Assembly (NCBI RefSeq): GCF_910592395.1
Contig: NC_088311.1
Coordinates: 8,930,501-8,994,500, forward strand
Length of the DNA stretch: 64,000 bases
Direction of reading: 5' to 3'
Origin: Lineus longissimus
Taxonomy: Eukaryota > Nemertea > Pilidiophora > Heteronemertea > Lineidae
Position 1 is the stretch's first letter, and every line of letters begins with the position of its first letter. Below are positions 34,376 through 48,981 of the stretch, piece after piece. The notes under the pieces are model-generated. The model made no database searches. It was not told the DNA's origin and saw nothing but the letters and a program-made list of their open reading frames with translations. The translations under genes were made by a program, and so were the position numbers.

Positions 34376-37300
34376 TGTTGGGTTAATTTGACCCCCTGCC
34401 ATCTTAAGGAATGTCGCCTTGAGTTGTCACATCTTTTGTCTATTCTTGTACAGAGATTAGATTAGCCTTACATTGAGGAGATGCCAAAAAACAATAGACT
34501 TTGTTAAAGCATATTGTACAGTCATGAAAGGGTGATGACATCTGTCACGATAGTTCATGTCATTGTTTTCTTTTGGCTAAATATTCATCTATATATTCGT
34601 TTGATAAAAAGCAAGGCCTGTAGTCTGCTGTGATTTCTTTTCAAAGCATCATGCACGGTCATGCACAGGCGTCATCTCGCATATGGAAGTGCATTAATCA
34701 TTGGGGACAAAAGGCCTGTGTTGGTGTCTGATATCAGACAATTCTGATGTGTCCTACAAGCCCCTAGACCTCTATCATTATGTTAAGCTCAATCTCTTAA
34801 GTGATAAAGATTGACAAAGCAAGGCCGCAGCTGGAGGGGGCAGGGGTAAAATATCCCCAAGGGTTAAAGAAAATGATTTTGGCCAGTGTTCAGAATTACT
34901 GAGACCAAAAGAGGTGTGTTGCCTTCCCCCATTACCAAAAACTAGCTATGGCCGGCAAAAGGTTAATAGATTGATGGTAAGTGGAGTCAAATTTGCCCCA
35001 AATGTACCTTATCCTGCTTTCATACCTTCTGAATAGGGGGTAATACCCTCTTATTGAAATCAAATGTACAAGGGACTGGAGGGCCTCCTATTCCAGCTGT
35101 CAAGGTTCGGCCATTAAAGGCGTGATGTTTCGATAAAGCCCCCAGAAAATGAGCAATTCAAATCACTGCAACCTGATCGCATGCAACAAAAATTGCTTGT
35201 TTGCGGTGGTTAATGTAGCTGAATAAGAATTGACAATGTCAAACCCAACATTTACCGTTTTCTCTCTGGATCTTTTTGTTACACATTGCAGCGATTATAA
35301 TTGCAGGTTGGAGCAATCTAAATTGCGCGATTGCAAGTCGCTTAGTGCTCCGATCTGTTTTTGTAACCTCGCCACCTACAACTTGACTTGTTCCTCCAGG
35401 TAGAGAAATAGATTCCAGTCTTATCGCGAGACTTTGCTACCATTTATCACAAATTAGCTTGATTTTCGGATATATTTTCATTGCACATGTTCAGACAGAC
35501 TATCCCTTTCATTCTCTGGTAAAAACGAAGACATGTTTCATTTTCAAGCATACTCCGAAGGCGAGCAACAGAAGCTTCTGTAAGATGGCCGACCACAGTG
35601 TTAGTGGTTCACCTTTGTTTCAATAAACATTGCGAATATTTTCTTTTTGTTTGGAAGTTCCATGATCCAGCTGTGAAGAACAATCTATAAGATTTCCCAT
35701 AATGTTGAGTTGATATTTCAGAAATATTGGAAATATGTCCACTATGTACCGATGTTTTATTGAAAAAGCGGTCAGATGCATCTTACGTCATTTGACAACC
35801 GTTGTTTCTACATGTAGTGTGCTGCCACACTACATGGCAGTGTAGTGTGATATGGCGAGAATCGCTGCAGGTTGGAAAAATATGACTAATCTAGGTAGCT
35901 TACTAATGCATGATACCATAATGAATAAGGCTGATGCACTATGAGAACCTCTACCTTTGGTGCTAGGGGAGTGAATATCAGGCAAATTATACTCAGCCTC
36001 CTTTAATAGGTGACTGGAGTCTTTAAAATCATTAAAATACAGTCCTTGTGAAAGGTTCCGATATTGGCTTTCCCCGCTGAAACATCTCGCCACTTCCAAG
36101 GTCATGTTGCTTACCACAGAGGTGGAGGCAATAATAAAAGTGTTCCATATGAGGGGTGGAGTTGAGATCAGGTGAATGAGCCCCATTCAGTATTGCTGGT
36201 GGCCCGAGAAAGGTGAAATATCGGTTAATGATGGATTAGATCCAGTCTGTATCACCTCGAGATTGCTGTACATCCATACAGCTGTGTTAGCAAATTGTAC
36301 ACTGGTTTGGTTCAGGTTGGAATAATCTTTGGTTTTGTCCTTGCAGCACCTCATTGATCTTGCCTCAACAACAGCTCAGCCGCAATCAAATATTTTAGTT
36401 ACACAATGTCCTTCAAGTCCAGTTCACAGAATTTCTCACTCTGATTTTTGGGATTTCATATAGAAAATTATAATGCAGCTGTTGAACAAGGTGTTTTATC
36501 TTATCTAAAAATTTAAAGTCCCAAGTATCTTAAAATGGTTATTCAGTATCGACAATACATCACCAAATACTAAGTCCCAAGAATCACCAAAAGTAGTTTT
36601 TTTCTTCCAATTTTGGGCAGTTTTCAGACTTACGGTAGACAGAAGTTTGCCCCCCATGACCAAAAAGCTAGCGAGGTGTCTGGTGGCTTCCTCAACTTTG
36701 TATTGAGTTCAAGGCTGAATATCATATTGGAGAACACACAGTTGGTTCTATTTGAGTTGGAGCTAGATATTTGAGTGATCGATCTCGCAGACATGTGGTT
36801 ATCGGCTACTCTGAAGTATTAACATCGAAAACAGCTTCTTGACTGAAGGAGAGCCGCACCTCACCGACTGTGGGAAAGTTGAAGGAATGTTCTCTGTGGA
36901 GAAACTGACAAGATATGAATTAGTGTTCTGTTTGTTGGCCTGTCTAATTCGTAGTTGTACCAATTATATTACACCAGTCTCCTCTGAGAGTTCAGTCAGG
37001 TTTTATCAAAGTTGGGATGTTGATGTAGTAGAATTGCTTGTTCTTTGAAGGGCGACAAAACCACTTGCTTTGAGTCTTCTTTTCCTTGCCTTGTTTTAGT
37101 CGTAACCCAGGGTTACAACCTTGTTAATGATGCGATCAGATATTTGACCCAACCCATCATCTTCAACAAGTTCAAACCCTTGAGACCAAATTGTGGTCCT
37201 ATTCAATTCTTGATTTTGACACCAGGTGGCTAAAACTGAAAACACAAAAAGTGCTAGGCCTATATCTCCCTAACTAAGGGCTTGATCATCACTAAATTTT

Positions 37301-38183
37301 TATCAAAAGTACATGTAATGACGATACATGACGTATCACACGGGTTTTTGATTTGACCTTCTTTTCAAAGACATAGAGGTCAAATAGTGTAAATTAACCG
37401 ATGGTGGCACGTTTGGTAACTACTGGAGCTACATGCATTGACCTGAATTAGCGGGCTTGTTCTCTGCTGTATCTATTGTGAAGATGCACTTGAAGAACGT
37501 TAAGAAGCCTAAAATGAAAGGATACTGTAAATTATACTGTATGCTCAGATACCTATCACATCAAAGTTTAGGAATTTGTTTTTATCAAACAGCAGGTGTG
37601 GCGTATGGCTAACAAGACATTGGCTTTGATTGGTTTATTGATCAGGGTATGAAGGCCAGGCATTCCTACCTGTTGTTCAAATCAGACCTACAGCCCACAG
37701 GTGCTTCTCATTTTGCATTTGTTCCTCTATTTACAGCCAACAAATTATCACCCATGTTCCATCGGTACATCTACGTAGTACATTAAAAGATTCCGATATC
37801 GAACCCAAGACGACTTGAGAAAGGGCTGTCTTAGCTACATGTATTTTAAAAAAATGCTTTTTAAAATTTCCATTTGCAGAGCTTTGCTGGGGCATTCAAA
37901 TCTTTCCAGTCACCAGTTTCATGCAAGGTTGATAATCAGAATCAGTTGGTCGCCTCTCACTCTCCTAGGCTAGCCCCAGTGTGATTAATGAATATTGGTC
38001 CATGGAATTCTTAAAAGGGTGTATTCAGGAGTGGATTTTTTTAACTGAGGAAGGGGCTGGTGTGTGCCATCTCCTGGTCTGCATCTTCCGCTCAGTGACT
38101 TCAGATTTTTCTGGGGTGTACATGCAACTAACTTTTCCTGGTTTGTCAAGATGACTGAAACTTATGATAATAATAGTGGCATA

Positions 38184-38344
38184 CAGTAGAACCTCTCTGT
38201 TATTATGACACTCTAATTGAGAGGTGTCCTTATTCATTACAGAAGTCAAATGGAATGGAAACTACCGGTTTGGGACCAAATGCAGTGTCTCTCATAGAGA
38301 TGGTGTCCTTGATAGAGAGGTGTCCACAGAGGAAGGTTCCACTG
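38184..38344. mobile_element. pogo/Tigger-like MITE (family M2, copy 4)
   Basis: CAGTAGAACCTCTCTGTTAT at the left and GGAAGGTTCCACTG at the right, flanked by TA on both sides (38182-38183, 38345-38346). Internal GATAGAGAGGTGTCC motif. 161 bases. Confidence 0.82.
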
Positions 38345-38857
38345 TACTTCATATTTTTTGGAGGTGTTAGACTTGTTTTGTTAATTCCTGACCACGAATT
38401 ATTAATCATAAACGAAATCAGCAGGGTGCCCTGAATTCTGAAGATATGCATTTACTGGCAATTACACTGTTATTTACAAGTAATAATGGTGTTTTCACTC
38501 ATCAAACCGATTATAAAAGATAGGGTGAAATCATTATCTGTTTTAATGATATCTCTCATAATCCTGTGTGTGCACTCGGCTATATAGGTAGGCCCACTGG
38601 CTCAACTCAATGTGCATTTGCCATTGATTATAGGTTTGGCTAATCGATGCTTTTGTTTACTTGAAGTTTTATGAAAAGAAGTGTTTGTGAAGGTGACTAG
38701 ATAGCAGTGGTAAGGCAATCATTTGTGGTTTTTCTGTTAATTGTAGGCTAGTGTAAGCGATTTGCAATCAGACCAGGTAACACAATGTTTTTGCAAGTGT
38801 CAAAAAAACGTCTCTAGTGTGTTCAGATTCTTTCTCTTCTCCATCACAGGTTGATTA

Positions 38858-39067
38858 ACATACTCTAGTTTCACCACTCTAAGACTGCTTCTGAATATTC
38901 AACTCAAACTGAATATCAGCACATACCTTTCACATGTTCAATGCTGATAGAAGATGCATTGATGACAACAGTTTGTTGATGGTCAACACGTGATATTCCA
39001 GCTTGGCCTTTGTTTCAACATTGTGATATGGATCAACTGGTCTTAGATTGGTGAAACTATAGTATAT
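38858..39067. mobile_element. Inverted-repeat MITE (family M6, copy 1)
   Basis: ACATACTCTAGTTTCACCAC then TCTAAGAC at the left; in reverse at the right, CATATACTATAGTTTCACCA then ATCTAAGACC. About 210 bases. A second copy is at 48982-49202. Confidence 0.75.
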
Positions 39068-39669
39068 GCTAAAAATACGATCAGACCACTGCTTACACAA
39101 TTGGTTGCAGTATTGTTAGATTTGCTTGAGTAGAAAAAAGAAATTAAAAGTTTCAATTGCGATAAAATTCTCTTCCAATATACTTTCATACCTTTATAAC
39201 TCTGATCCCAATTGAAATTTTCAGTGAGAGTTTGAAGTGATAAACTAATGTCGACTTGATTTGGCCTATGGACCTAGGGAATTGTCTAAGGTGAGATATG
39301 ATACATAGAATCTCATGGCCTGATTGGCCACCTGTGGCACTCAAATATCTTGTGTCAGACAGAACAGGTGAATTCAGGGGCTCCCTTAATACAAGTGAGC
39401 AACTACTTCTTGTGTTTTTGCGTTTGGAACTCATCTATAACACACAAGACTAGAAGTGTCTTAGTTGTTGCACGCTTTGCCATTAGTTTTTGTGCAGATT
39501 TGAAAGTTTGTTATCTTTGGAGTTAATTGCCAAAAAACATGTGGATATTAGATCAAAGGAAACATACATGCTGAAATATAAAGGTAGGTTTTAAGTTTAT
39601 CTTGATCGTGGATGTATTTTTCTGTCCTGTTCTGTTTAATGTTTGAACCAGTGTACTGGCACTGATTTA

Positions 39670-39752
39670 CAATGGAACCTCCTTTAGTGGACCCCTCTGT
39701 TAGCAGGACACCCTCCATATCAAGAACACCGAGTTTATAGTGTCCAAAATGA
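39670..39752. mobile_element. Truncated pogo/Tigger-like MITE (family M2, copy 5)
   Basis: CAATGGAACCTCCTTTAGTG after TA, with GGACACC motifs inside, matching the left half of the family. No right terminus is recognisable. Confidence 0.55.
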
Positions 39753-42283
39753 TTCACTTGTATGTTGGTTAACCTTTGCCATCTGGACCTGTTATATCTC
39801 TGTCATATTGACAGCATTTGCCAGTCCTAGTGGTATCCTCCTTCAAATATCTGCTTGTTGCACTGTAAGTTTGCTCTTCAAGCAATTGAAAAAAATCTGA
39901 AAAATATAGAACACAAACTACATGCATACAGAATATTCATCGATGGGATGGTCATGTGAAAATAAAATAAAAATTGTCTCCCAGGGGCTTCCACAGTGAA
40001 AGAGTGAAATACTTTCGATGTCTCTGCTCATGACAACAAAATTGTCTTTTAGCTGCTTTTGTCTTCAACTTCAACTGCCCTGCCTCTTACTCAGTTGGCA
40101 TATTAAAATTATTTTCAAGTATAATTTTACTTTGTCGGGTTGTCTTGTACTTTTATACAATATCTGTGCAGGAGGATGTTTGAATAACAATACATAATGC
40201 ATATTTTCTTCATCATGCAGCAGCATATTACCTAGTATACTTCTTTAGAATAGTTTTTTTAATTGCTTCAATTAACTTCGATTAAAAGGAATGATTAATG
40301 GTGTCCAATCTATTGCAGAAAAAGAAATGCTGTATTTTGATGAATCTGCATGTTCAGGGTTGAAGTTCAGGTTAAATTGTGCAGTGATTCAAATTTAGAC
40401 ATAATGACACTTGATTAAAAAACTCATCACTGCTCATTGATATCATGTACATAATGTGACATAGATTGTTCTAATAACAACACAAAAAGGCGAAATCAAA
40501 ATGGAAATTACATTACCACTAACTGTAGACTGCCCAATTTGCCTCGTGGCACATCATTTTGCTGATTTCACAGATGACCCTAATTTGTGTAAAAATAAAC
40601 CATCATCATTTACGTAACTTTTGAAATTGCAAAAATTAGGGCCGAAAATTTATAGGTGTTGTTCAGTTCTATCTGAAGCAAAAAATCCACTCAGATACAT
40701 GAGTAAAATTTTAAACCAGAAAGAACGTCACCTTTATGATAAAAATCAAAGCACTTGATTTTTTTTAACAAGGCATTTAACATGACCAGGCAGGCTGGAA
40801 CTGGGGCCAAGGGTCATTGCGTCCCGATAATTTGTTCAACATTGTATTGTATGTTTCCAAAATTTTCGCAATAAAATTGAAAACTCTCAAGCCTTGTCAA
40901 CGGCCTAACAAATGAAACGCCTATTTCATGTTTCACATTCTCGTAATTTATGACAGTGAAGACACAAGAATGAAATATTCAAATTTAACCGAGTTTGGCT
41001 GAGAATGAGAAAATGACTCGGACAAGCAGTGAATTTTATGGCTGAGAGATTTTGATAAGAATTTTGACAGGTTTGGATTAAGGCTATGAAAGAGTGCTTT
41101 AACTTCTTTGTGTTGTCTTAATTGATCCTACAAGATTCTTCCTCTCCATTCATTTTGTCTTCAAAGGTTTACAGCGGCAATAATTTCATTTTCGAGATGA
41201 CAAAGTTGTGAAAATTTACTTTGGTGAGTGTTGTGACATGATCTAAGAGACATTTACTTGCATGTGTACGCATTTGAGTGCTAACAACTAGCTTAATTGC
41301 AAATTGCCACCTGATGCTAATACTGAACTGAGATATGCTAATGATCATAAATTGCAACTGAAAAACCCATTTCAATAGCTAAAGTATTAAAAATTTGTTT
41401 TTGATACCTATAACTAGGCAGGACATCTATTTCATGTTAGGCAGTTGGTTAGTATGGTTAACCTATTTAAGTAACTTCATTTGTGAATTCCAAAATGAAA
41501 AATGCAGGGCGTTGACTGTGGAATTATGGAATTCAAAGGGGTCTTAACCTTATGGGGTAAAGACACCTGTTGCTTATAAGACTGTTATTATCAATAGTTT
41601 CCCAATACGAAACCCCTCCGTGAAATCTAGCAAACGTTGATACATAAACACTATTTATAATAAGAATAGGCCGTTGGTAGATGTATGTACAAAAGTGCAC
41701 ATTCTTCACACCAAGGTACTTTGGGTCACCTCGAAACACAAACAAACATAGAGTTGTCAGGAATTTTATCAACCCTGGTGCCAAGATATGAATCATCTTC
41801 AGTTCCTAACTTTCTCAGATCGCTGTCCTTAATATTTTAATCGACTAATGATAAAACTCAATAGCATATTTTATCACGCTGTGGCATTTTTCCAAAATCT
41901 TACGATTTCTTTTGCCGCACTATTTCAGGAGCCCTGACAGCCCACTGTGGATGAACAATGCCTTCGTAATTTGATCTCATTCCTGTTGTCCGAAGCCTTC
42001 TGGCTCATCAGGTGGCCAGGTCATGCTCATTGAATTTCAATTATCACGCCTGCCAAAATCTAGGCATTTTAGTGCGTGGTGAAGGACCGAGTCAGATTTT
42101 CACAACCATCTCATGAGGCCTGAGACCTACAAACCATCATGCTTGGCCACGTACATGTAATCCTGTTTAATGAAGCTAATAATAATGAGCATGACATTTT
42201 CCCATGATTTGGATACACCCTGATCAAGAGTCATGGAGTAGTTCGGGGGCATTCGTGGGATTTTAAAAGATGGAATATCTTAA

Positions 42284-42500
42284 AGGGGTACACCGTTTAT
42301 ATTTAATCCTGGGCCAGGAAAATAGAAATGCAGTTGTACACAATGCTGTAGTTCAGTTATCATACATGTAACTTAGCTGAAACTTGCTATATAGAGTATT
42401 TGGATATCTCTCTATGCAACAGCCATCACGTTCAAATTTATTTTGAGTACGAACTTGCTCAATTTGAAAATCTTCAATTCAGTTTACAAATTTCAAATTC
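42284..42500. mobile_element. piggyBac-like MITE (family M3, copy 3, right end unclear)
   Basis: TTAA at 42280-42283, then AGGGGTACACCGTTTATATT. The next block (GGCCAGGAAAATAGAAATGC) is identical to copy 1 at 25881. The right boundary is not clear. Confidence 0.65.
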
Positions 42501-43884
42501 AAGTCTCAAGAGATAGCCAAACAGATGATATGGTCTTAGCAGAGACATGTTTGTTGAGGTCTCCTGTATAATGTTACCAGTATACAGGATAAGGATGATC
42601 TGTCTTGTCACATCAAGGATGGAATATCATCAATGTCAAGCAGGAAACCGAGGACAAGTTCAAAATGAAGGGGATATCCTGGTCATCCCAGGAAGTGATG
42701 AGAGTTGTTATCACCAGAGTAATTAGGTCAAGTTGATTGGCTCTGAACATCAAAGTTTTGTTTTCCAGAATATAGTACGAATGGTAGTTAAATTTGACCT
42801 GCATTTGTATATTGTTTATTATCAAGACTTTATCTAACTTTTTGGTCATGAGGGTGGGTCAGAAATCTCTTCTGTCCTCTGTCAGTCTCAAAGTCGGCCA
42901 AAATCTACATCAAACGAATATTTTTCGGGGCACATGCACCCCATCATCAAAGAGAAATTGAGATTGACCTGGAAATGAAAATATTTTGAAAAAACTCTTG
43001 AAAATTACCAGGATTATGAGTGTCCTGTCCCCCAACTTTTCTGAATCCACCACATGTGCACTTAGGTGTAGAAACTTTGAATTCAAATTATCATGGTCAA
43101 ATCTATAATAGAAGTGATGTCCTTCATGTGAAGTGTTCAAACATCCTGCACCTCTATGTTTGTCCTGTCAGTAGCTCTGTCAATCTGTGATGTTGACTCC
43201 CACAAGCATGACAAGTTTCACACTCCAAGTCAAAGCAGTATCACGTTACTTTGATTTCAAAGTGACAATTGTCGAGTGCTCGCTAAAATGATATGTCATC
43301 TCTTCTTGTGACAGTGTTCTCCTTGTGACTTAGTTCATGAGTTGTTATAGTGAGACCGGGGTGTAGCTATTGGGGCAAAAAATGTGTTTTTGGCCATGAT
43401 TTTGGTTGAAAACATTTGGAAAAAGTGTCAAATGGCCCCCATGGGCCCATCCTGACAATATCAGGCCATTGCACTCGATACAACTTACTCCCTCAAAGGA
43501 AACATGCATAAGGAGAAGTCTTGTTGTAGGCCCTGTTTGCAAGAGGATGCTATGGGCCAAAAGTAGCTTTGTTCCTGTTGACCAATTGACAGTTAAGTGT
43601 CCAGGTTCTGGTATCATCAGCTACTCCTTTGATGACAAATATAATCAGCGCCGTGGTCCCAGAAAGATGGAAAAATTTTCAAAATTTTGTATCCGGTTAT
43701 GCATATGCACATCCAATTTGTAAAGGCTTGTCAGTCTGTTTTGAAAATTAAGGTATCGTCATTGATAGAACTATAGTTAGCAAGCCATGTTATGGATGAA
43801 AGAAAACATTTTCAATATAGGATAACATGATTTATTTTTTGTGAGCATCACGTTCCAGTACTTAGATGGCTTACTGAACTGATA

Positions 43885-44220
43885 TGGTTTATGTCTTTTC
43901 TTGACCCGGTGTGACTCTATTGTCAAGTTGTGCAGGATATTGTCATTTTAGGACTTATCTACATTGCCGTGATATGGGTGAAGGAAAAAAAATTCTATAT
44001 AGATCGACACCTGTTTGATTTTTTGAAAGAATCGCGCTTCAGTCCTGTCTAAGGTTTTTGGAAAAACATGCTAATCGATAAAATCTGTCTATATCTTTTC
44101 TTGATTCACTTGTCTCTGTCTGGGCAATTATGCGGTACCATCTTTGATACGCCCAAAGTTTTTATGGAGATATGGTGTGGGTGAAAGGAAAATTTAACTG
44201 TACACGGACACCTGATTGAT
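43885..44220. repeat. Diverged tandem duplication, period about 201 bases
   Basis: Blocks in the first half recur in order about 201 bases later: TCTTTTCTTGA (43894 and 44095), GATATGG-GTGGGTGAA-type sequence (about 43970 and 44171) and GACACCTG-TTGAT (about 44006 and 44207). Confidence 0.6.
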
Positions 44221-45325
44221 CTGAATGTCATTAGGATCACAGAACACTGTTTGCAAAGACCGAAAATTGAAGGGCTTCCTCCAGGTGTTTGAATAAATGA
44301 AATTTGTTCAGGTGCACTGGCAAAAACCAATTCAGCACCAGTTGACAGTGAGTACCCCCATTCCCCTTGCCCCGGGCTGGGCCGCTACTTGTCCAGTGTG
44401 GGAAAAAGAAAATCATCTTTAATTGTCTTCTGTCTTGATTTTATATGTTGTTGGTCGTAAAGCTTGTAACCGATGAAGCACAATTACCGCGTTGACAATA
44501 AAATGGCTGCCCATCATCGAATGTGTCGACTGATCAGATTTAGATCTGATTTACAAGGGGATAAAGAGGAATTTACATTCAGGGGCAAATCTGCAATATC
44601 TGATAAAGCTATCCAAATTGTTCTTTTGGGACATCAACAGGATGATAGAAGTCATTCTACTAGAGTGATGTCAACAATTTTTCAGTTGAATCATGAGAGT
44701 CACAGGTATGTTTAGCAAACCCCGAGATGAAAAAGAGCATTTCGAAAATGTGAAACTGGCCTAGGTTGTTCAACTGTCCTAGCTTTCATCCAAGGGGCAA
44801 TCCATTGATTAGGCATCAGTTTTTAATTTTTCGACCCTCAAACAGAAACAGTGAATGTCTCTTGATTTATGCCTTGGTGCGATGCTTGTACAGTGATCAG
44901 TTTCAGATCTCGAAATATCAAATTTTCCTCTTGTTTGAGTGTCTTAGTGGCGTCAGGGGCGCAGTTTAGCAGAGGACAAACATCTTTGACCTTGACCTCA
45001 TATGACTGGTCAATTGGTGCGTCAGGGTTCCTGGTTTTGTCAACGCACGCTCAGAAATTAATAACATTTATAGGTGACATTCAGGTTTTTCGACCTTTTG
45101 TCAAAAAAGTTACCAAGAAATTCGCACTGGTCATTAGTAAACATTGAACTCCAAATGATTCTTCTGAGAACGATGTTTTCGCACGCACGATATCGTTGGG
45201 AACATTTTCGCGACATGTACCCAGGATAAACAGAAAACAAAGTGTCCACACTGTCATATCACAAAATGCATGACTAAGATATCATATTCGGAGAAAAGCG
45301 ATTGTGACACGAATGGCAACATCTG

Positions 45326-45530
45326 ACAGGATGCCATAATCCATTTCAACCTAAATTTGCCCCAAAAGCTTTATATTCATACACAGGGTTGTTCACAAAA
45401 TCAGGCAAGTTCAAGATGAATCCATCACAGGAGGACACTGTAATCCCTTTCAACCCATCGTTGCCCTGAAAGCTGTACATTTACGCACAGATTTGTACGC
45501 GAAATATTCACATATTTGGGCAAACTCCAG
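45326..45530. repeat. Diverged tandem duplication, period about 100 bases
   Basis: Copy 1 from about 45326 and copy 2 from about 45428 share in order CAGGA, TTTCAACC, TTGCCC-AAAGCT, CACAG, TTGT and GGCAA. They are clearly related but old. Confidence 0.55.
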
Positions 45531-47741
45531 GGAATATTTTTCGCAAGAATTATGTATTGTCACGTCTTTGAAAGAGCATGACAGCATGTTCTGTTTCCCA
45601 TGATAATCTCACAGTTTTTACTTGAGAATATCAGCCAGATAATCATGTGTGTGTAGACAGACGGACAATTGAAAAACCCATGTGGTGGTGCGTGCTGGTC
45701 TTCAGATGCGCTGGCCTTTCTACCCCTAGCCCACCATGGCAAACCTTTTATATGACTTCCATACTTCTGAAGTCACAGGAGTGCAGATTTATGTGCAAGG
45801 CAAAGGAATGATTTAGTCACTGCAACACTAATGACTGGACCACTTTCCCAAGCCATTTTAGACATTTTTTGTTTTCAGTGTCAATTTCTCGTTAAAAACC
45901 CCCGAAGAAAAGTGACTTGGGCTTCACACTAAATCATACTGTGACGTATGGAAATCTCAGCCCATTTTTATTACACTCAAAACTTTGGAGAAGCGTTCAC
46001 ACTATTCAACGACAGTAATTTTGTTGTCCCTGGTGTCAATCAAGATAATTGGTATTTGATTTGATCGATTGGAATCAAACGATTATTGATAATTATGTAA
46101 CGAGCATTATGTAGGTGACAATTAATTACTGAAATTAGAGTTTGGATATTTACTTAGTTGTGTTATCAGAAATTGCCAATGAAAACGTGATTAAATAAAG
46201 TGTTCCCACAGATATAAATGACAACCATGTTTTAAAAATGTACTGTTTAATATCTATTTAGATTTGTATGATTGAAAAAGCTGCAAAACATTGACCCACA
46301 TAACTAACATCAAAAAAGAGAGAGAGAGTTTTATTGGCTTAAAGCAAGAATTTTTGCTTACAGAAATACTGCAGATGTCTTTCGATGGCTTTGACAAGTG
46401 CATTCATTTGGCCTTTTATAAATTGGGAGCCTGGTGGCACACTCCAGGACGATCCCAAACTTGTGCCAAAGGAGTATTAATGGCCAAGGTCAGCCCTTGA
46501 AGAAAACACGATGTTAAAAGAAAATGAAAGTGTATGCTGATGAATTTTCTGCTCGGAAAAATAAGAAAAATTGCTGCTTGATACGGCCCCTAACATGAAC
46601 TCTTTTTGTACTCTGCCAGCCCCAGCCTGTGGCACAGGAAGTGGATTACGAACCAGTCCTCGTGAAATCAATCCGACAAAAGATTTAAGTAGTAACTTTC
46701 CCGCAGAAAATTACGCATTTACGATCATAATATGACCAGTTCTATTGGTATGATCTTCAAAGTTTGGCGCCCACCCGCTTTGCGAATTTTCACGATCAAA
46801 GAAAGGTTTTGTGGTCTTGTTACGCGCTGTGTGCACCACAACAAAAGTATGTGATATTTCGCCACAAAGCCCGATGTTATTGTCGTGGTTAGAGTTGCTT
46901 ATTGACAAAGATGCTACATGTCCTGCTCTATATGAGAAGCACAATAGACTTGGCTGAGGTTCCTAATTTTAATGTATTTTGTATCCAAACAAACCTGTAC
47001 AATAATATGTCCACTCAGATGAAAAGTACATGCAGTGATCGCATTCCAGACTTGATAGATATAATTGTCTGCAAAATGTTGAGATTTGTATTTGATAAAC
47101 CTTAGGTTTGAACCTTCAACTTTTGAACCAGCAAATATTTTTGAATACATTTATGATTAGTAAAGAAATGCAACACATGTGGACAAGACACACAGAGAAA
47201 TGCATTAAGTCACACAGATCACAAATCACAAGTGTACTCGACTTTATTCACACTGTGCCACTGATGATATTCAATATGGCTGCCAGGCGGACATCTTGAA
47301 TTTTGTTTTTGTTCAACATCCAATGATCACTTAGGAGACCATTGCTTTGCTGGAACTAGATTTTATAAGAAGAGCAATGGGGTCAGTCATGTCTTTGCAA
47401 CTATTTTGGCATCTCGTCACCAGACATGCCATGCAGAGAACCAACAAGAATTGCTTGACCTTTTCATGGTTGATATCAAGTCCAAACTAAGATTTCCTCT
47501 AAAAAATTGGTCAATTGGCCTTAGACTTCATGGGGTGTCGTTAGTTTAGACCCAGCAGAGACGAATCACGATTTGATGGTTGTCCTAGTGGTAGAGATAA
47601 TAGATCATTACTCTTAATGCGAACTTGGATTTAAAATTAGCTTAATTTGAAATGGAAGCTATAATGACTATGTCTCTTAAAGGCACAATGTCCTATTTTA
47701 GATATTGCCGTAAAAGAACAGAGCCAGATTTTCACGAAGAC

Positions 47742-47834
47742 AGTGATGATGACAATGGCGATGATGATGATGATGATAATGAATACTTCACGAATCAGAT
47801 AAAACATTTCATTTCATTTCATTTCATTTCATTT
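47742..47834. repeat. GAT/GAC trinucleotide run and TTTCA pentanucleotide run
   Basis: An imperfect (GATGAC/GAT)n tract at about 47742-47782 is followed by about five units of ATTTC at 47805-47834. Both are microsatellites; the aspartate-rich frame across them is a by-product. Confidence 0.85.
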
Positions 47835-48981
47835 TCCTTAACTCTGACAGACAGCCAACTTCAGCATTTAATATGCCTTCAGGCCTTGCACAGTAGGAGG
47901 TTAAAGTCTTCCACATACTTTGGCATTTATCAAGGAAAATACGATATGATATATGCATTTGGCCTTCTGTGGTATTCCTGATCGACTGACATTGTCATAT
48001 TTCATGTGTTGGCATTTCCTGTGTCCATGGTGCCATCATAGCACATAAATTCATCATATCCATGTAAAATCACCAATGAGGAGTATATAATTGCATTATT
48101 ATTGTGATTCTGCAGCAGTAAGGCCTATATACTAGGATGGTTTATTTTGATCAGCAGTAGCAGAGTAGGCCTACGTCAATTATTGTAGCAAAAAAGGCAG
48201 TACTTCGATAATTATCATTAATTAAAGTTACGTGACATACGGTTAATGCGCATTGGTTTCTTGACATACATGCATATTATGCATCTGAGGATCATTCCTA
48301 CCATTCTCAAGTTGAAACCTCCCAATTTAATCCATGACCATCTTCGCAGATTCCATATTCTCTGAACCGCTGGATTTTCATGCCTATGCCTTTGGGATGT
48401 GCCAAAGTCTAAAAAAATCTGTTCAAAATTCCACGTTTTTATAAGCGGTCTGCAATAGGTTTATTTTAAGATGTTGAGGGTTGCGTTGCCCAAGATTAAG
48501 GAGTGATATTTTCACACCTAAGTGGCGAATATTTCCTCAGGCCATGGCCGAATGCTTTGGCATTTATTTTGTCAGAATTGAAAAAATAACAGGGCATTGA
48601 TACCATCAAGTGTAGTGCTCATAACCTTGGGCTAGACCAATGATTAAACAGTTGACAGTGAAAACATCCACAATGTCCTGTGGCATATATCAAAGGAAAA
48701 TGGTTAAATAAATACAAGATTTTATTGTCAAGAAATAGTTCATTTCAGGCCTCAGCTATGTCCGGTGGACATGTGATAAATACTGCCATTTACACACGGC
48801 CGCTGCTCATTTTCAGGAGAACCTGTGGCGATAATGATCGCAGGTCATCTCACAAAGATGCCAGAATCTTCAGTTATCTTTTTCTGCTGGCAGTTTCAGG
48901 GACTGTTAATGAAGTGCGTCTCAAGGAATGCTACAAAAAATGGTCCTACGCAACATGCTTGATGTTTAGTGACAGAATTTG

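Larger units (their letters stand above)
33980..42283. other. No gene recognised
   Basis: Contains a SINE (about 34200-34375), the MITEs at 38184, 38858 and 39670, and a dispersed block at about 35176-35210 (GCATGCAACAAAAATTGCTT) whose reverse complement recurs near 63075-63110. Open frames up to about 118 codons show no recognisable domain. Confidence 0.5.

Noticed and set aside
47652-47981. 109-codon frame with an aspartate-rich stretch
   Set aside because: The acidic run is a GAT/GAC microsatellite and the following HFISF repeats come from an ATTTC microsatellite.
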